A stretch of DNA of 64,000 bases from Mucilaginibacter rivuli (GCF_019391655.1 NZ_JAHXPQ010000002.1:682001-746000); one strand, 5' to 3'. Positions 52,160 through 62,090 are shown, numbered from the stretch's first letter. Notes: generated by a model from the sequence alone, not told the origin. Numbers and translations: made by a program.

Positions 52160-54239
52160 TTGTCCCTAAAGGCAGTTCAATCCAAAATGTTGTACCGGCG
52201 CCTTCTTTTGTTTCAAACCAAATTTTACCATTATTTTGATCTATCATATCCTTACACAGTATTAAACCTAAATGATTTCCTTTTTCTCCGTTACTGCCGG
52301 ATGAAACCGTATGTTCAAGTTTAAAAAGTTTTTCACGGTCGGTGTCACTAATACCAGGCCCGGTGTCTTTTACCCCAATAATTACTGTTTTGCCAATTAT
52401 TTCGGTACTGAGGGTTATTCTGTCGCCAGGCTTACAGAATTTTATACTGTTTGAAAGCAGGTTCCTGATAACCAGGTTAATCATATTCTCATCTGCATAA
52501 ACCAATACCGGGCGAATAGAAAGGTTAATAATATTCAATTTTTTCAAACTGATCTTGCTCGAAAATAAGTGTATATTTTCTGCTATACACTCACTGATGC
52601 TAAAATTTTGGGGTTGGATAATCATACCATCAAGCTGGTTTTTTGACCATTCGAGCAGGTTGTCTAAAAAAGCGCCTGTAGTTAATATGGTATCTTCCAA
52701 TTGTGTAAGTAGCATACCCAATTCATCTTTGCCTATTGCGCCTTCGCGATAGATCATAAACAAAGATTGCAATGTAGATAAAGGGCCACGTATATCATGA
52801 GAGATGATGGAAAAGAACTTGTTTTTTACTTCGTTAAGCTTCTCAAGTTCAGTATTTTGGTTGGTTGTGAGCTCCATTTGGGTACGCAACTCTTCATTGA
52901 TGGTAGCTATCTCTTCTTTTTGCTGTTCGAGCAATTTATTGGTGGCTTGTTTTTGCGCATTGCGGCGATAGAAAACAACTAATAATAAGGTTACAGTACC
53001 CAGTATGATCAGCGTGATTATAATTGCATTACTATACTGGTTAAGGCGGGTAAGGTAATCTGTATTTTTAGATGCGATGATCTTATTATCTTTTGATAAG
53101 GTGGCATTTTCTGAACGAATACGGATAAACTCAGTTTGGTTAACATCTTTTAACGCTTTTTCGGTAAGAAGGCTATCCTGAGTTTTTATATAAAGCGTTT
53201 GATATTCGAATGCTTTATCAATTTGATGGTTACCTTTATAAGCCGGTACCAACTTATCCAAAGCATCAATTGCAGCAAGTTTTGATTTAATGCTGTATCC
53301 TAATTTTAATGAGGCCAGCCCGGCAGATATCGCCTTATCATATTCATGCATATCCGTATATACCCCGGCCAGGGTAGTTAACACAGCACTCTCTTCGTAC
53401 TTGTTTTTTAGTGTACGCATCGAGTCGAGTGCGGGCAGTAAATTTTTAAGTGCCATATCATATTGTTTTTTATTACGATAGGCTATGCCAATTGCCCGTT
53501 TTACCAATGCGCTTCCATTTATATCGCCTAATTTTTCACGTATTTCCAAGCTTCTGCCCAGGTAATCCAGGGCTTTATCGTTTTGGTTAGTTGCATAATA
53601 ACAGCCGCCCAACGTGTACAATGCATAACCAATTCCTGCTTCATCTTTATCTTCTGTAGCGTTTTTAAGGCATTGGGCATAATAAGTTTCGGCTGTTTTA
53701 TATTGGTGCAGATCAAAATAAAGTGAGCCAATATTGATGATTGCCTGGTTGAGGTATTTTTTATTGTTGAGCTTTTTTAAAATAGTGTATGCCTGGAAAT
53801 AGTAGTTGATAGCTTCTTTTTTATCATCAAGCTGATCATAGGTAAAGCCCGTATTGGATAAACTTTTTGCCATGCCCAACTCATAGTTTGCTTGCCTGGC
53901 ATCATTATAAGCTACCGAAAAATAATAAAGGGCACTATCAAGTTTCCCCCTGATGGCGCTTGATGTACCCATACTGATCTCGGCATCAACTAACGCTTTA
54001 TCATTATGCAGCTTTTCGGCAAGGGTTTTAGCTATCCGGGCATAATAAAACTTTAGTGAAGGATCCGGCGAGGCGCTTAGTTTTTGAAGTATTTTTAGCC
54101 GAACGGTATCATGCGTGGCTTGTTGCAATTTTTGCTTAAGCGAATCAGTTTTTGATTGCTGGGCATAACAGGGTGTAATAAAAAGCAATAAGAGCCAAAT
54201 ATACCTGACAGATCGGGGGAAACGAGCTTGGTAAATCAT
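52155..54239 (-). CDS. TPR-sensor histidine kinase
   Basis: The 694-residue sensor has a signal or anchor helix (about 8-25) and five to six TPR-like repeats (about 75-390, e.g. KEAINYYFQAYTILKKL, YKTAETYYAQCLKN, NDKALDYLGRSLEI). A transmembrane helix (about 404-424) and a coiled coil (about 430-465) come next. The HisKA domain carries the phosphorylated His at about 480 in FFSIISHDIRGPLS, and the HATPase domain shows VKDTGPGIS and NHLGLILCKD. No response regulator is adjacent, so it is an orphan; the stand-alone receiver at 21407 is a conceivable partner. The signal sensed is unknown. Confidence 0.9.
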   Translation of the reverse strand: MIYQARFPRSVRYIWLLLLFITPCYAQQSKTDSLKQKLQQATHDTVRLKILQKLSASPDPSLKFYYARIAKTLAEKLHNDKALVDAEISMGTSSAIRGKLDSALYYFSVAYNDARQANYELGMAKSLSNTGFTYDQLDDKKEAINYYFQAYTILKKLNNKKYLNQAIINIGSLYFDLHQYKTAETYYAQCLKNATEDKDEAGIGYALYTLGGCYYATNQNDKALDYLGRSLEIREKLGDINGSALVKRAIGIAYRNKKQYDMALKNLLPALDSMRTLKNKYEESAVLTTLAGVYTDMHEYDKAISAGLASLKLGYSIKSKLAAIDALDKLVPAYKGNHQIDKAFEYQTLYIKTQDSLLTEKALKDVNQTEFIRIRSENATLSKDNKIIASKNTDYLTRLNQYSNAIIITLIILGTVTLLLVVFYRRNAQKQATNKLLEQQKEEIATINEELRTQMELTTNQNTELEKLNEVKNKFFSIISHDIRGPLSTLQSLFMIYREGAIGKDELGMLLTQLEDTILTTGAFLDNLLEWSKNQLDGMIIQPQNFSISECIAENIHLFSSKISLKKLNIINLSIRPVLVYADENMINLVIRNLLSNSIKFCKPGDRITLSTEIIGKTVIIGVKDTGPGISDTDREKLFKLEHTVSSGSNGEKGNHLGLILCKDMIDQNNGKIWFETKEGAGTTFWIELPLGTT

Positions 54240-54341
54240 TGTTTATAAATAAAATAGAGTTGCGGCTAAAATCAGTTCGCCCGGGCGACTGCTTTTAACA
54301 ATAGCATCAAAGTTTAAATATAGACAATCAATTACTTTACG

Positions 54342-54366
54342 GCATTTATTTCATTGAAATAAATGC
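54342..54366. promoter_or_regulatory. Perfect 25-bp palindrome upstream of histidine kinase gene
   Basis: GCATTTATTTCA (54342-54353) and its exact complement (54355-54366) flank a single T. It touches the stop codon of the methyltransferase gene and lies 103 bp upstream of the kinase start. No T-tract follows in the minus direction, so it may be a protein-binding site rather than a terminator. Confidence 0.4.
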
Positions 54367-54977
54367 TATCGTTTTTGTAAACACCACGTAGTCATGCATC
54401 TTAAATTTTGCACGTTGGTGGTTTTAACAGGCTCATGCAGGTGCGCGTTAAGTTTTTGGGTATAATTTAGCAGTTGTTCCAGGTTTACTAAAAAGCGTTC
54501 AGACCCGTCAGGCAATAGGTACCTGCCATTGCCAAGGTTGTGTACCAGGGTTTCAATACCAATATCCGATGCCAGCCTGGCAAATAGGTACCCGCCGGGT
54601 TTTAGTACTCTCCACATGGATAGCAGCATGCGTTCAAAATGGATTTCGTTAGCTGCAAAGTGCAATACCGCACTGCTGATAACAAGATCGAAAGAGTGAT
54701 CGCTAAAAGACATATTTTCGGCTTTAACTGCCTGAAAGTTTGCGGTAGGTATATCAGGCGCTAATGTTTGCGATAGCTGCCGCACAGCATCAATAGCATC
54801 CTTATTGGGGTCAATACCATAAACATCGTATCCGTTTTGCAGAAAGTACACCAGGTTTCGGCCGCCGCCGCAGCCTGCATCAAGTACGGTTTTGCAATTG
54901 GCATAAGTGCCTTTTAGCAATTGGTCGAAAAGGTAAATATCGATATTTCCGTAAAGTTGCTGTAGGGTGGCTGTCAT
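54366..54977 (-). CDS. SAM-dependent class I methyltransferase
   Basis: The 203-residue soluble protein has a Rossmann-type methyltransferase fold. The SAM-binding motif I is VLDAGCGGGRNLVYFL, the acidic residue ending strand 2 is in VYGIDPNKDAI, and motif IV is FDLVISSAVLHF. WRVLKPGGYLFARL is motif VI of the UbiE/small-molecule type. It lies 1 bp downstream of the Qnr-like pentapeptide gene and must be translated with it. The substrate is not predictable. Confidence 0.88.
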   Translation of the reverse strand: MTATLQQLYGNIDIYLFDQLLKGTYANCKTVLDAGCGGGRNLVYFLQNGYDVYGIDPNKDAIDAVRQLSQTLAPDIPTANFQAVKAENMSFSDHSFDLVISSAVLHFAANEIHFERMLLSMWRVLKPGGYLFARLASDIGIETLVHNLGNGRYLLPDGSERFLVNLEQLLNYTQKLNAHLHEPVKTTNVQNLRCMTTWCLQKR

Positions 54978-54978
54978 T

Positions 54979-55551
54979 TTAAACTATTTTTATCTGGTAC
55001 TTCTCCAATAGGCCGTAGATACCGTTGATAGAAAAGGAAGCTTTTTTGATGATATTCAATTCCGGTTCTATCGAATAATTGCGCGCGCTGATAAAGTTTG
55101 CTCCCGAGAGGTTTGTTTGATTAAATACAGCGCCTGACAGATCGCTGTCATTAAAAACCGATTCGGATAGTATCGCTCGGCTGAAGTTTACTTCCTTTAA
55201 TGAGGATCTGCTAAAGTTGGTCTTTAGCATTTTTTTGCCCATAAAAGAAGAGTAATCCAGCATACAGCCATCAAAAGCTACACTGAACATCATATCCTGG
55301 CAATCGCTAAAAATGATGCCTAACATTTTGCAATTTTTAAATTGGGCATTGCTAAGGGTTGAGCCATTTAACTTTAGCATGGATAGGTTACAGCCATCAA
55401 AGGTGCAATCCAAAAATTTATTGTGCGGTGAGCTGCTGTTCGAAAAATCGCATTTTATAAAAGTGCAATCCTGAAACTCGCGACCTTTTATGGTTTGGCC
55501 GCTAAAAACTTCATTCTCAAAAGTGTGATTATCGTAGGAGAGGAGATCCAT
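54979..55551 (-). CDS. Qnr-like pentapeptide-repeat protein
   Basis: Starting at the ATG at 55551, this is a 190-residue protein; an upstream frame to 55716 overlaps the preceding gene and its terminator, so it is rejected. Nearly the whole chain is pentapeptide repeats of the A(D/N)LXX type (FQDCTFIKCDFSN, FDGCNLSMLKLNGS, LKEVNFSRAILSESVFND, LSGAVFNQTNLSGANF), forming a square beta-helix. The C-terminal RNYSIEPELNIIKKASFS followed by a short helix matches the dimerisation end of Qnr/MfpA-type DNA-mimic proteins that protect topoisomerases. The gene is coupled to the methyltransferase gene (1-bp gap). The function is inferred from similarity. Confidence 0.82.
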   Translation of the reverse strand: MDLLSYDNHTFENEVFSGQTIKGREFQDCTFIKCDFSNSSSPHNKFLDCTFDGCNLSMLKLNGSTLSNAQFKNCKMLGIIFSDCQDMMFSVAFDGCMLDYSSFMGKKMLKTNFSRSSLKEVNFSRAILSESVFNDSDLSGAVFNQTNLSGANFISARNYSIEPELNIIKKASFSINGIYGLLEKYQIKIV

Positions 55552-55607
55552 GTTTGTTGCTTTTGGCAAATATAAAACATCGGTTTGCCCTGTTGTAATG
55601 GTGTTGG

Positions 55608-55640
55608 CAAAAAAATGCCCCGGTAATTTTACCGGGGCAT
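55608..55640 (-). terminator. Terminator of the GLPGLI gene
   Basis: ATGCCCCGGTA (55615-55625) pairs with TACCGGGGCAT (55630-55640). Read on the minus strand the hairpin is followed by seven T (A-run at 55609-55615). Confidence 0.88.
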
Positions 55641-55664
55641 CAGTTACATCTTTATTTAAAGCAG

Positions 55665-56450
55665 CTATAATAAAAATGCTTTTAAAATAGCTTGTATCTC
55701 GGCATCGCTGTACCACCCCCGGCTTTTCAAACCGTCGTGTATGGTGGCAGATAGTTGCTTTACCGTTGTAGGTTTCCCTTTTGCGGGAGGTGTTAAAGCT
55801 TTATCAGTAACAGCTACATCGGTAACCTTGGTAGCAAACCATGTGATATTTTCGTGTGGGATGGCAACACCCAATATCATTCCGGGCAAACCGGCGAAAG
55901 ATTCTGGCCCGCCCGAAACCGGGATCTGGTCGGTATAAAAAGCTACCACGTAAACAGAATCTAATACCAAGGCATTAGCCCTGCGACAATGAAAGCCTGC
56001 GATATCGCGTGTTTCGCTGGTTATTTTCCAGTTGATCTTTCGCACACTATCTTTTAACAGGTATTTATCTTCAAACACATTTTTATTGCTGGTGATGAGC
56101 TTGTTGGCTAAATCTGTATAAATGGTATTGTTCTGCTCGGCCATGGGGCTGCCAAAATTGTTAGGCAACATCACTTCGGGCTCAATAGGGGTAAACATGG
56201 TACGGTCTTTTGAAAATGTGAGCGTACTTTTAAGTGTTTTAAACTGTGGCTGGCTTTTTTTAAAGGCCTCATACATTGGGCCGTACCAGGTTTCGTTCTC
56301 TTTGTTTATCATGCGTTTTATTACCGCGTACATGTTTACTGTTCTGTCGTACTCAATGGTTCCAACGGTGGTAAAGTGTGTGTACTGTGCCTTCGCAAAT
56401 TGGCCGCTAAGCAGTAGCGCGCAAGCTAATAGGGTTAATATTCGTTTCAT
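55665..56450 (-). CDS. GLPGLI family secreted protein
   Basis: The 261-residue protein has a signal peptide (1-21, QFAKAQ). The conserved heptad-like motif that names the family is seen as SFAGLPGMILGV near residue 190, preceded by GFHCRRANAL and VAFYTDQIPVSGGPE. GLPGLI proteins are restricted to Bacteroidota and are typically encoded next to large carboxypeptidase-regulatory-domain outer-membrane proteins, as here (5-bp gap). They may act in the same surface system, but their function is not established. The gene ends at the terminator 55608-55640. Confidence 0.92.
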   Translation of the reverse strand: MKRILTLLACALLLSGQFAKAQYTHFTTVGTIEYDRTVNMYAVIKRMINKENETWYGPMYEAFKKSQPQFKTLKSTLTFSKDRTMFTPIEPEVMLPNNFGSPMAEQNNTIYTDLANKLITSNKNVFEDKYLLKDSVRKINWKITSETRDIAGFHCRRANALVLDSVYVVAFYTDQIPVSGGPESFAGLPGMILGVAIPHENITWFATKVTDVAVTDKALTPPAKGKPTTVKQLSATIHDGLKSRGWYSDAEIQAILKAFLL

Positions 56451-56455
56451 ATGTA

Positions 56456-59248
56456 TTAATTTTTTGGTGCTGCCGATCCTCCCATACGGCTAAAATCATA
56501 ACTGATGGAAAACATAAAATAGCGTTTAATAGTGGTATAGCTGTTCTGTGAAAATGTTGTGCCGTAGGCGTTGCGGTTAAAGCCAATGTTTTGGTTCAAA
56601 ATGTCGTTACAGGCTAATGATATTTTAAGATTTTGTTCAGCAAAAAACTTTTTGGCAATGTGGGCATTAATTATTGTTTTCTCTAAATTCTCATTAAAAG
56701 ATTGCGTTTTGCCTTTGAATGAGTAGTTGCCATCAAACCCAATTTCTGATTTGCCGGGCAGGTAAAAGTTGCCGCTCAGGTAGCCATTCCAGTTCATTCC
56801 GTTATTGTTTTTATCCGGCTGCAATGATGAGCCGCTTACCGTGTATGTTGGGCCTATACTGCCATAAATATCGAGCTTTTTATCAATGCTTTTTGATAAA
56901 CCTACGCGGCCGTTGTAGTTAGTGGAGTGGGTTTCGTTTAGCTGATTGTTTGAGTAATTATATGATGTGCTGCTTGAAATATTACCGCCTAAGTTAATAT
57001 TGATATTGCCCAGCGGCTTAACTTTTTGTCCAGCGTTAAAATACAGGCTCCAGTTAAATGGCGTACGGCTGGTAAGGTTGGCGTATTGTGTAACACTTTT
57101 ACCCGTAGTTGTACTAAAGGTGGTATTATTTACAATAGGGTTTGAAGTGAACGAATAATTACCACTTACATACAACGATAAGCCACTTAATACCTTATAC
57201 GAATTATAGTTTAAACTTAAATTATTACGGAATGAAGGTTTAAGATCAGGGTTACCGATGGTAAGATTCAGGTTATCGTTATTATCAACTATGGGTTGTA
57301 TTTGGTTAATAGATGGTTGTGACATGGAACCATTGTAGTACAACGATAGTGATTTTTGCTGCGAAAACTTGTATTGGTAGTTAGCCTGCGGCCCCCAGTT
57401 TAAAAAACTCCGTTTAAAAATTTGACCATTAACTACATTGGTTTGTTCGTATGATACATCGGTAGCTTTGGTGCCAAAGGTTATGATGGTTTTAGCTCCG
57501 CGGTAGTTGAATATAGCGCCAAGCTGATTAGATAACTGGTTGAATTTATAATTGTTGCTGTATTGTTTGTTTATCTGGTCGTAATCGCCATTGGGTGTGC
57601 TTTGGTCGAAAGATTCTTTATCGGATGAACTGTTGTTAAAGCCCAAACCATAATTTAAGGTAACTGCAAACTTTTTGGTAAAGGGTTCACTGTAAGTAAT
57701 GTTACTGGTTAAGTTATTGCTTAAGCCCGTACTTGGTTTAAACTGGTTAACGCTCGTATCTATTGTGCTGGCAGGGTTATAATAGTAAAACGTGGTGTGC
57801 GATTTTAAGTAGGCAGTTGTACGGCTTTCGTTATAAGTTTCGCTCACGTTTACAGAGAATGAACGACCCGGGCGCATAAATTTTTTGTTGTAAAATATGG
57901 TAGCGTTCAGTTGTTTTTGGTCGCTGTTGCTGCTTGTTTCGCGGGTGCCATGGTTGAGCAGGTTGTTAGCCCCATCAAAAGCATTGGTTATATATGTACT
58001 GTGGTTTTTAACATTTTTTAACGAGCCATCAATACTCACTTTTAAATTGGCTAACGAATCTATCTTCAGGTTATAAGTAGCATCCATTTTTTGTTTGAAA
58101 GATGAGTTATCGAAATCCTGCGTAGAGTTGTTGCTTAATATACTTGTTGGCAGGTTGTTTTGTGATAGTGTAGTGTTGTTACCTGTAACGTTTAAATAGC
58201 CGGTTTTATAGTTGCTGTTGATGGATGATTTATCGCTGTTCCACTTATCATCAAAATGCAAGCCGCCAGTGCGCGATACCGGGATACCCTGGCCGTTATA
58301 GTACAGATCATCGCCACCATAGTTAAAATAAATGCCGCCATCATCGGTAAAGCTCATGTTATCATTTGCGCCGGTATATTTGTTGGCATCTTCCCAACTT
58401 AAACCGGTTGTACCATCGTTACCCACAGTACCATATGCCGAAAAGCGCCTTTTGCCTTTAAAGGCATTAAAAGCGCCGGTACCTTCATAAAACTTATCTG
58501 TACCGTAACCGCCTGCAACTTTACCAAAGAAACCGTTCTTTTTGTCTTCTTTTAGCTTAATGTTAATGGTTTTATTTTTTACACCATCATCAATACCGGT
58601 AAAGGTAGCCTGGTCGCTTTTCTTATCATATAACTGTACTTTATCCACCATATCGGCACGGATATTTTTTGTAACAAGGGTAGGGTCGTCACCAAAAAAC
58701 TCTTCGCCATCAACCAATACCTTACTCACGGTTTGGCCCTGGGCAGTAATTTTACCATCCTTATCCACCTCAATACCGGGGAGTTGCTTTAAAAGGTCTT
58801 CAACTTTTGCATTGGGGTGTACTACGAAGCTTGATGCATTAAACTCTGTAGTGTCACCCTTTATTTTGATGGCTGTTTTGGTGCCTTTTATCATTACCTC
58901 ATGCAACAGGCGCGATTTTAGGATGAGGCTGATCTTACCAAAATCGACACTGGATTTTACCGAATCGAGCTGGAAGCGCTCAATATAATCTGCATATTCC
59001 GGATAAGATATCATGAGTATAAACCTGCCTTTTTTAAGGTTGCTCATTTCAAATTCACCATTCGCGTTTACGCGGGTATATTTAAACAGGGTTGAGTCTT
59101 TGGCGTTCAGTATGCAAACTGTTGTATTTACCAGTTTAACATTGACTACAGAATCGGTTACGGTACCCTTTACAGAATACTTGTTTTGCGCCAATACTGA
59201 CAACGAACTTAAACAGCATGCAAAGAGGAGGGTTAGGTTTATCTTCAT
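56456..59248 (-). CDS. Large outer-membrane beta-barrel protein with carboxypeptidase-regulatory domain
   Basis: The start is set at the ATG at 59248 (MKINLTLLFACCL, signal ending SVLAQ); seven extra upstream residues are polar. The roughly 930-residue protein has a carboxypeptidase-regulatory-like N-terminal domain (about 25-105) and a plug-like region with LLKQLPGIEVDKDGKITAQGQTVSKVLVDGEEFFGDDP (quoted as LLKQLPGIEVDKDG and VLVDGEEFFG). A long Asn/Ser/Thr-rich barrel follows, ending in FSISYDFSRMGGS. It is the outer-membrane beta-barrel family 3 type of TonB-related receptor. It is co-transcribed with the GLPGLI gene. The cargo is unknown. Confidence 0.92.
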   Translation of the reverse strand: MKINLTLLFACCLSSLSVLAQNKYSVKGTVTDSVVNVKLVNTTVCILNAKDSTLFKYTRVNANGEFEMSNLKKGRFILMISYPEYADYIERFQLDSVKSSVDFGKISLILKSRLLHEVMIKGTKTAIKIKGDTTEFNASSFVVHPNAKVEDLLKQLPGIEVDKDGKITAQGQTVSKVLVDGEEFFGDDPTLVTKNIRADMVDKVQLYDKKSDQATFTGIDDGVKNKTINIKLKEDKKNGFFGKVAGGYGTDKFYEGTGAFNAFKGKRRFSAYGTVGNDGTTGLSWEDANKYTGANDNMSFTDDGGIYFNYGGDDLYYNGQGIPVSRTGGLHFDDKWNSDKSSINSNYKTGYLNVTGNNTTLSQNNLPTSILSNNSTQDFDNSSFKQKMDATYNLKIDSLANLKVSIDGSLKNVKNHSTYITNAFDGANNLLNHGTRETSSNSDQKQLNATIFYNKKFMRPGRSFSVNVSETYNESRTTAYLKSHTTFYYYNPASTIDTSVNQFKPSTGLSNNLTSNITYSEPFTKKFAVTLNYGLGFNNSSSDKESFDQSTPNGDYDQINKQYSNNYKFNQLSNQLGAIFNYRGAKTIITFGTKATDVSYEQTNVVNGQIFKRSFLNWGPQANYQYKFSQQKSLSLYYNGSMSQPSINQIQPIVDNNDNLNLTIGNPDLKPSFRNNLSLNYNSYKVLSGLSLYVSGNYSFTSNPIVNNTTFSTTTGKSVTQYANLTSRTPFNWSLYFNAGQKVKPLGNININLGGNISSSTSYNYSNNQLNETHSTNYNGRVGLSKSIDKKLDIYGSIGPTYTVSGSSLQPDKNNNGMNWNGYLSGNFYLPGKSEIGFDGNYSFKGKTQSFNENLEKTIINAHIAKKFFAEQNLKISLACNDILNQNIGFNRNAYGTTFSQNSYTTIKRYFMFSISYDFSRMGGSAAPKN

Positions 59249-59483
59249 ATATAATTTAGGTTGGTACAAGATATAAACTATTTTTATAGTTTGAAAATTA
59301 TAACTAACTATTTAAGAATATTTAACTTTCGTTAACATAGTTTTATCGTGTACAACCATAAGATGCACAAAGTGCCTTTTTTGCACAATTGTATCAAAAT
59401 AGTTACAATTGATGATGGATTTCAAAAATTATGTAAATTCAAGGCTTACACATTAGCATTAAATAACCGCCTCATTACGCATT

Positions 59484-61973
59484 ATGATTAAATTTTACGC
59501 TCCCTTTTTATTTGTTTTATTTGCTGTTGGCGCTAAAGCGCAAACCGTTACAGTGCCTGCACAGCCAAAAGGCAATTACCAGCTGGCTTCAAAGTTTTCG
59601 CCAACAAAAATTTCCAAAATGGTATTTACCACTACTGTTGATGCGCATTGGTTAAAGTACTCCAACCGCTTTTGGTATGTTTATGAAACAGCGGATATTA
59701 AACGCTGGTTTATTGTTGATCCTGTAAAGAAAAGCAAGAGCGCCATATTTGATAATGCCAAACTTGCCGCCGAGATAACCCTGATTGTTAAGGACCCGTT
59801 TGATGCGCAGCATTTGCCTATCGAGAATCTGAAATTTACCAAAGATGAGCAAAGCATACAGTTTGAGCTAAAAAGCACCATTGACCAGGTTAAAAAGGAC
59901 AGGAAGGATAAAAAAGCAGCGGACTCGTTAGAGAAGAAAACTTTTTACTTTACCTATAACCTGCAAACCAATAAACTAACCGAACTGAAGAATTATGATA
60001 AGGTAAAACCTAAACCGGTTTGGGCGTCTATAGCGCCAGATAGTTCGGCCATTATATTTTCTAAATTGTACAACCTGTATTGGATGGACAAGGACAATTA
60101 TAAAAAAGCCCTGAAAAATGAAGATGATAGCACTATAGTTGAGCACCAGTTAACAAAAGATGGAATAGAATTTTACCAGTATGGCGGTAATGAAAATAAC
60201 CAAACCAATATTGAGCTGATAAAGGATAAAAAGAAAAGAAAACCATCGAGGGTATTGTGGTCGCCAGATTCGAAGAGTTTTGTAATTATCCGCGAAGATG
60301 AGCGTAAAGTAAAAGACCTCTGGGTGATCAACAGCATTGCCGACCCCCGTCCAACCATCGAAACCTATAAGTATGCATTGCCAGGCGAGGCCGAGCAACC
60401 TAAAGTAGAAATGCTGTTGTTCAACTTTGCTACAAAAACAGCGCAAAAACTAAATACATCTTTGTTTAAAGATCAAACTTTAAGTACATGGCAAGCTCCG
60501 GTATTACAAAAGAACAGGGATAACGAGTTTACACCATCAGTTTGGCTGGGCGATAACGATCATTTTTACTTTTACCGTACAGGGCGCGATCTCAAAAAAA
60601 TTGATGTTTGTAGTGTAGATACCCATACAGGCAAGGTAACCGTGCAGGTTGAAGAGCGGATGAATACTTATGTAGAGATAAACCGCCCCGGTTTAATAAA
60701 CAATGGTGCCGAATTGGTAGAATGGAGCGAACGCGATGGCTGGGGGCATTTTTATCTGTATGATAATGCCGGGCACTTAAAAAATCAAATCACCGCTGGT
60801 TCATTCCATTGCAATGATATTGTGAATATTGATGAGAAAAAACGCATATTATACTTTACAGCATCGGGGCGCGAGACGGATGAAAACCCGTATTACGCCC
60901 ACTTATATTCCATCAATTTAGATGGCAGCGCTTTAAAGTTATTAGATGCGGGTAACTTTACACATACCAGCAGCCTGAATGATAATTGCAGCTATTTTGT
61001 AAATACTTTTTCGCGTGTTAACGCCGCACCTAAATCTGTTCTGTATGATGGTTTGGGTAATAAAGTGATGGACCTGGAAACAACAGATATTTCGCGTATG
61101 GTGGCCGCAGGCTATAAATATCCTGAACCGTTTAAAGTAAAAGCGGATGATGGACGTACCGATCTGTACGGCGTAATGTACAAACCTTTTGATTTTGACC
61201 CGGCCAAAAAGTATCCGGTTATTGAATATGTGTACCCCGGCCCGCAAACCGAATCAGTTAACGCGGCGTTCAGCATACGCATGGATTATGTTGATCGTTT
61301 GGCACAACTGGGTTTTATTGTAGTAAGTGTTGGCAATCGTGGCGGTAGCCCTGAGCGTTCAAAATGGTATCACAATTATGGCTATGGTAACCTGCGCGAT
61401 TACGGTTTGGCCGATAAAAAAGCTACCGTTGAACAATTGGCAGAGCGCTATCCGTTTATAGATGTTGATAGGGTAGGCATTACCGGCCACTCGGGCGGTG
61501 GTTTTATGAGCACCGCTGCCATGCTGGTTTACCCCGATTTTTTTAAAGTGGCGGTATCAGAGTCGGGCAATCATGATAACAGCGTTTACAATCGTTGGTG
61601 GAGCGAGAAACACAATGGTGTTAAAGAGATCGTTACTGCCAAAGGGGATACCACATTTCAATATACAATTGATAAAAACCCGGAGTTAGCTAAAAACCTT
61701 AAAGGCAGCCTCATGCTCTCTACAGGCGATATTGATAACAATGTACACCCGGCAAATACCATCAGGCTGATAAATGCGCTGATAAAAGCGGATAAACGTT
61801 TTGATTTTGTATTGCTGCCCGGCCAGCGCCACGCTTACGGCGATATGACGGAGTACTTTTTCTGGAAAAAGGCCGATTACTTTGTACAGCATTTGCTGGG
61901 CGATTACTCGCAGCCTGTAAGCATTATAGAAATGGACAGGGAAATTGAAATGACAGGGAAGAAAAAACCTTAA
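59484..61973 (+). CDS. S9 family dipeptidyl peptidase IV-like serine peptidase
   Basis: The 829-residue secreted enzyme (signal 1-19, GAKAQ) has an N-terminal beta-propeller (about 50-530) and a C-terminal alpha/beta-hydrolase domain. The triad is Ser670 in GHSGGGF, Asp751 in GDIDNNVHP and His783 in GQRHAYGD. YPVIEYVYPGPQTE and VVSVGNRGGSPER are typical of DPP-IV-like peptidases, which release dipeptides, often X-Pro, from oligopeptides. It stands alone and ends at a strong terminator. The 235-bp gap to the divergent barrel gene contains no recognised -7 box. Confidence 0.95.
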   Translation: MIKFYAPFLFVLFAVGAKAQTVTVPAQPKGNYQLASKFSPTKISKMVFTTTVDAHWLKYSNRFWYVYETADIKRWFIVDPVKKSKSAIFDNAKLAAEITLIVKDPFDAQHLPIENLKFTKDEQSIQFELKSTIDQVKKDRKDKKAADSLEKKTFYFTYNLQTNKLTELKNYDKVKPKPVWASIAPDSSAIIFSKLYNLYWMDKDNYKKALKNEDDSTIVEHQLTKDGIEFYQYGGNENNQTNIELIKDKKKRKPSRVLWSPDSKSFVIIREDERKVKDLWVINSIADPRPTIETYKYALPGEAEQPKVEMLLFNFATKTAQKLNTSLFKDQTLSTWQAPVLQKNRDNEFTPSVWLGDNDHFYFYRTGRDLKKIDVCSVDTHTGKVTVQVEERMNTYVEINRPGLINNGAELVEWSERDGWGHFYLYDNAGHLKNQITAGSFHCNDIVNIDEKKRILYFTASGRETDENPYYAHLYSINLDGSALKLLDAGNFTHTSSLNDNCSYFVNTFSRVNAAPKSVLYDGLGNKVMDLETTDISRMVAAGYKYPEPFKVKADDGRTDLYGVMYKPFDFDPAKKYPVIEYVYPGPQTESVNAAFSIRMDYVDRLAQLGFIVVSVGNRGGSPERSKWYHNYGYGNLRDYGLADKKATVEQLAERYPFIDVDRVGITGHSGGGFMSTAAMLVYPDFFKVAVSESGNHDNSVYNRWWSEKHNGVKEIVTAKGDTTFQYTIDKNPELAKNLKGSLMLSTGDIDNNVHPANTIRLINALIKADKRFDFVLLPGQRHAYGDMTEYFFWKKADYFVQHLLGDYSQPVSIIEMDREIEMTGKKKP

Positions 61974-61994
61974 TAAAAACAATAGTCATGTATC

Positions 61995-62027
61995 AAAAGC
62001 ACCCAATATTATTGGGTGCTTTTTTTA
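61995..62027 (+). terminator. Terminator of the S9 peptidase gene
   Basis: AAAAGCACCCAAT (61995-62007) pairs with ATTGGGTGCTTTT (62011-62023), with loop ATT and a T-run. Confidence 0.92.
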
Positions 62028-62090
62028 TATACTACTTTTTCATAAATCTAATTTTATTACCTTAACAGCACTAAATCTTATTAAAGTATC

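Noticed and set aside
55552..55716. N-terminal extension of the pentapeptide-repeat protein
   Set aside because: It would run through the terminator of the GLPGLI gene and into its coding sequence; the repeats begin right after the ATG at 55551.
59386..59420. Small GCAC/GTGC hairpin followed by T-run upstream of the S9 peptidase
   Set aside because: Only four base pairs and not behind any gene end; too weak to call a terminator.
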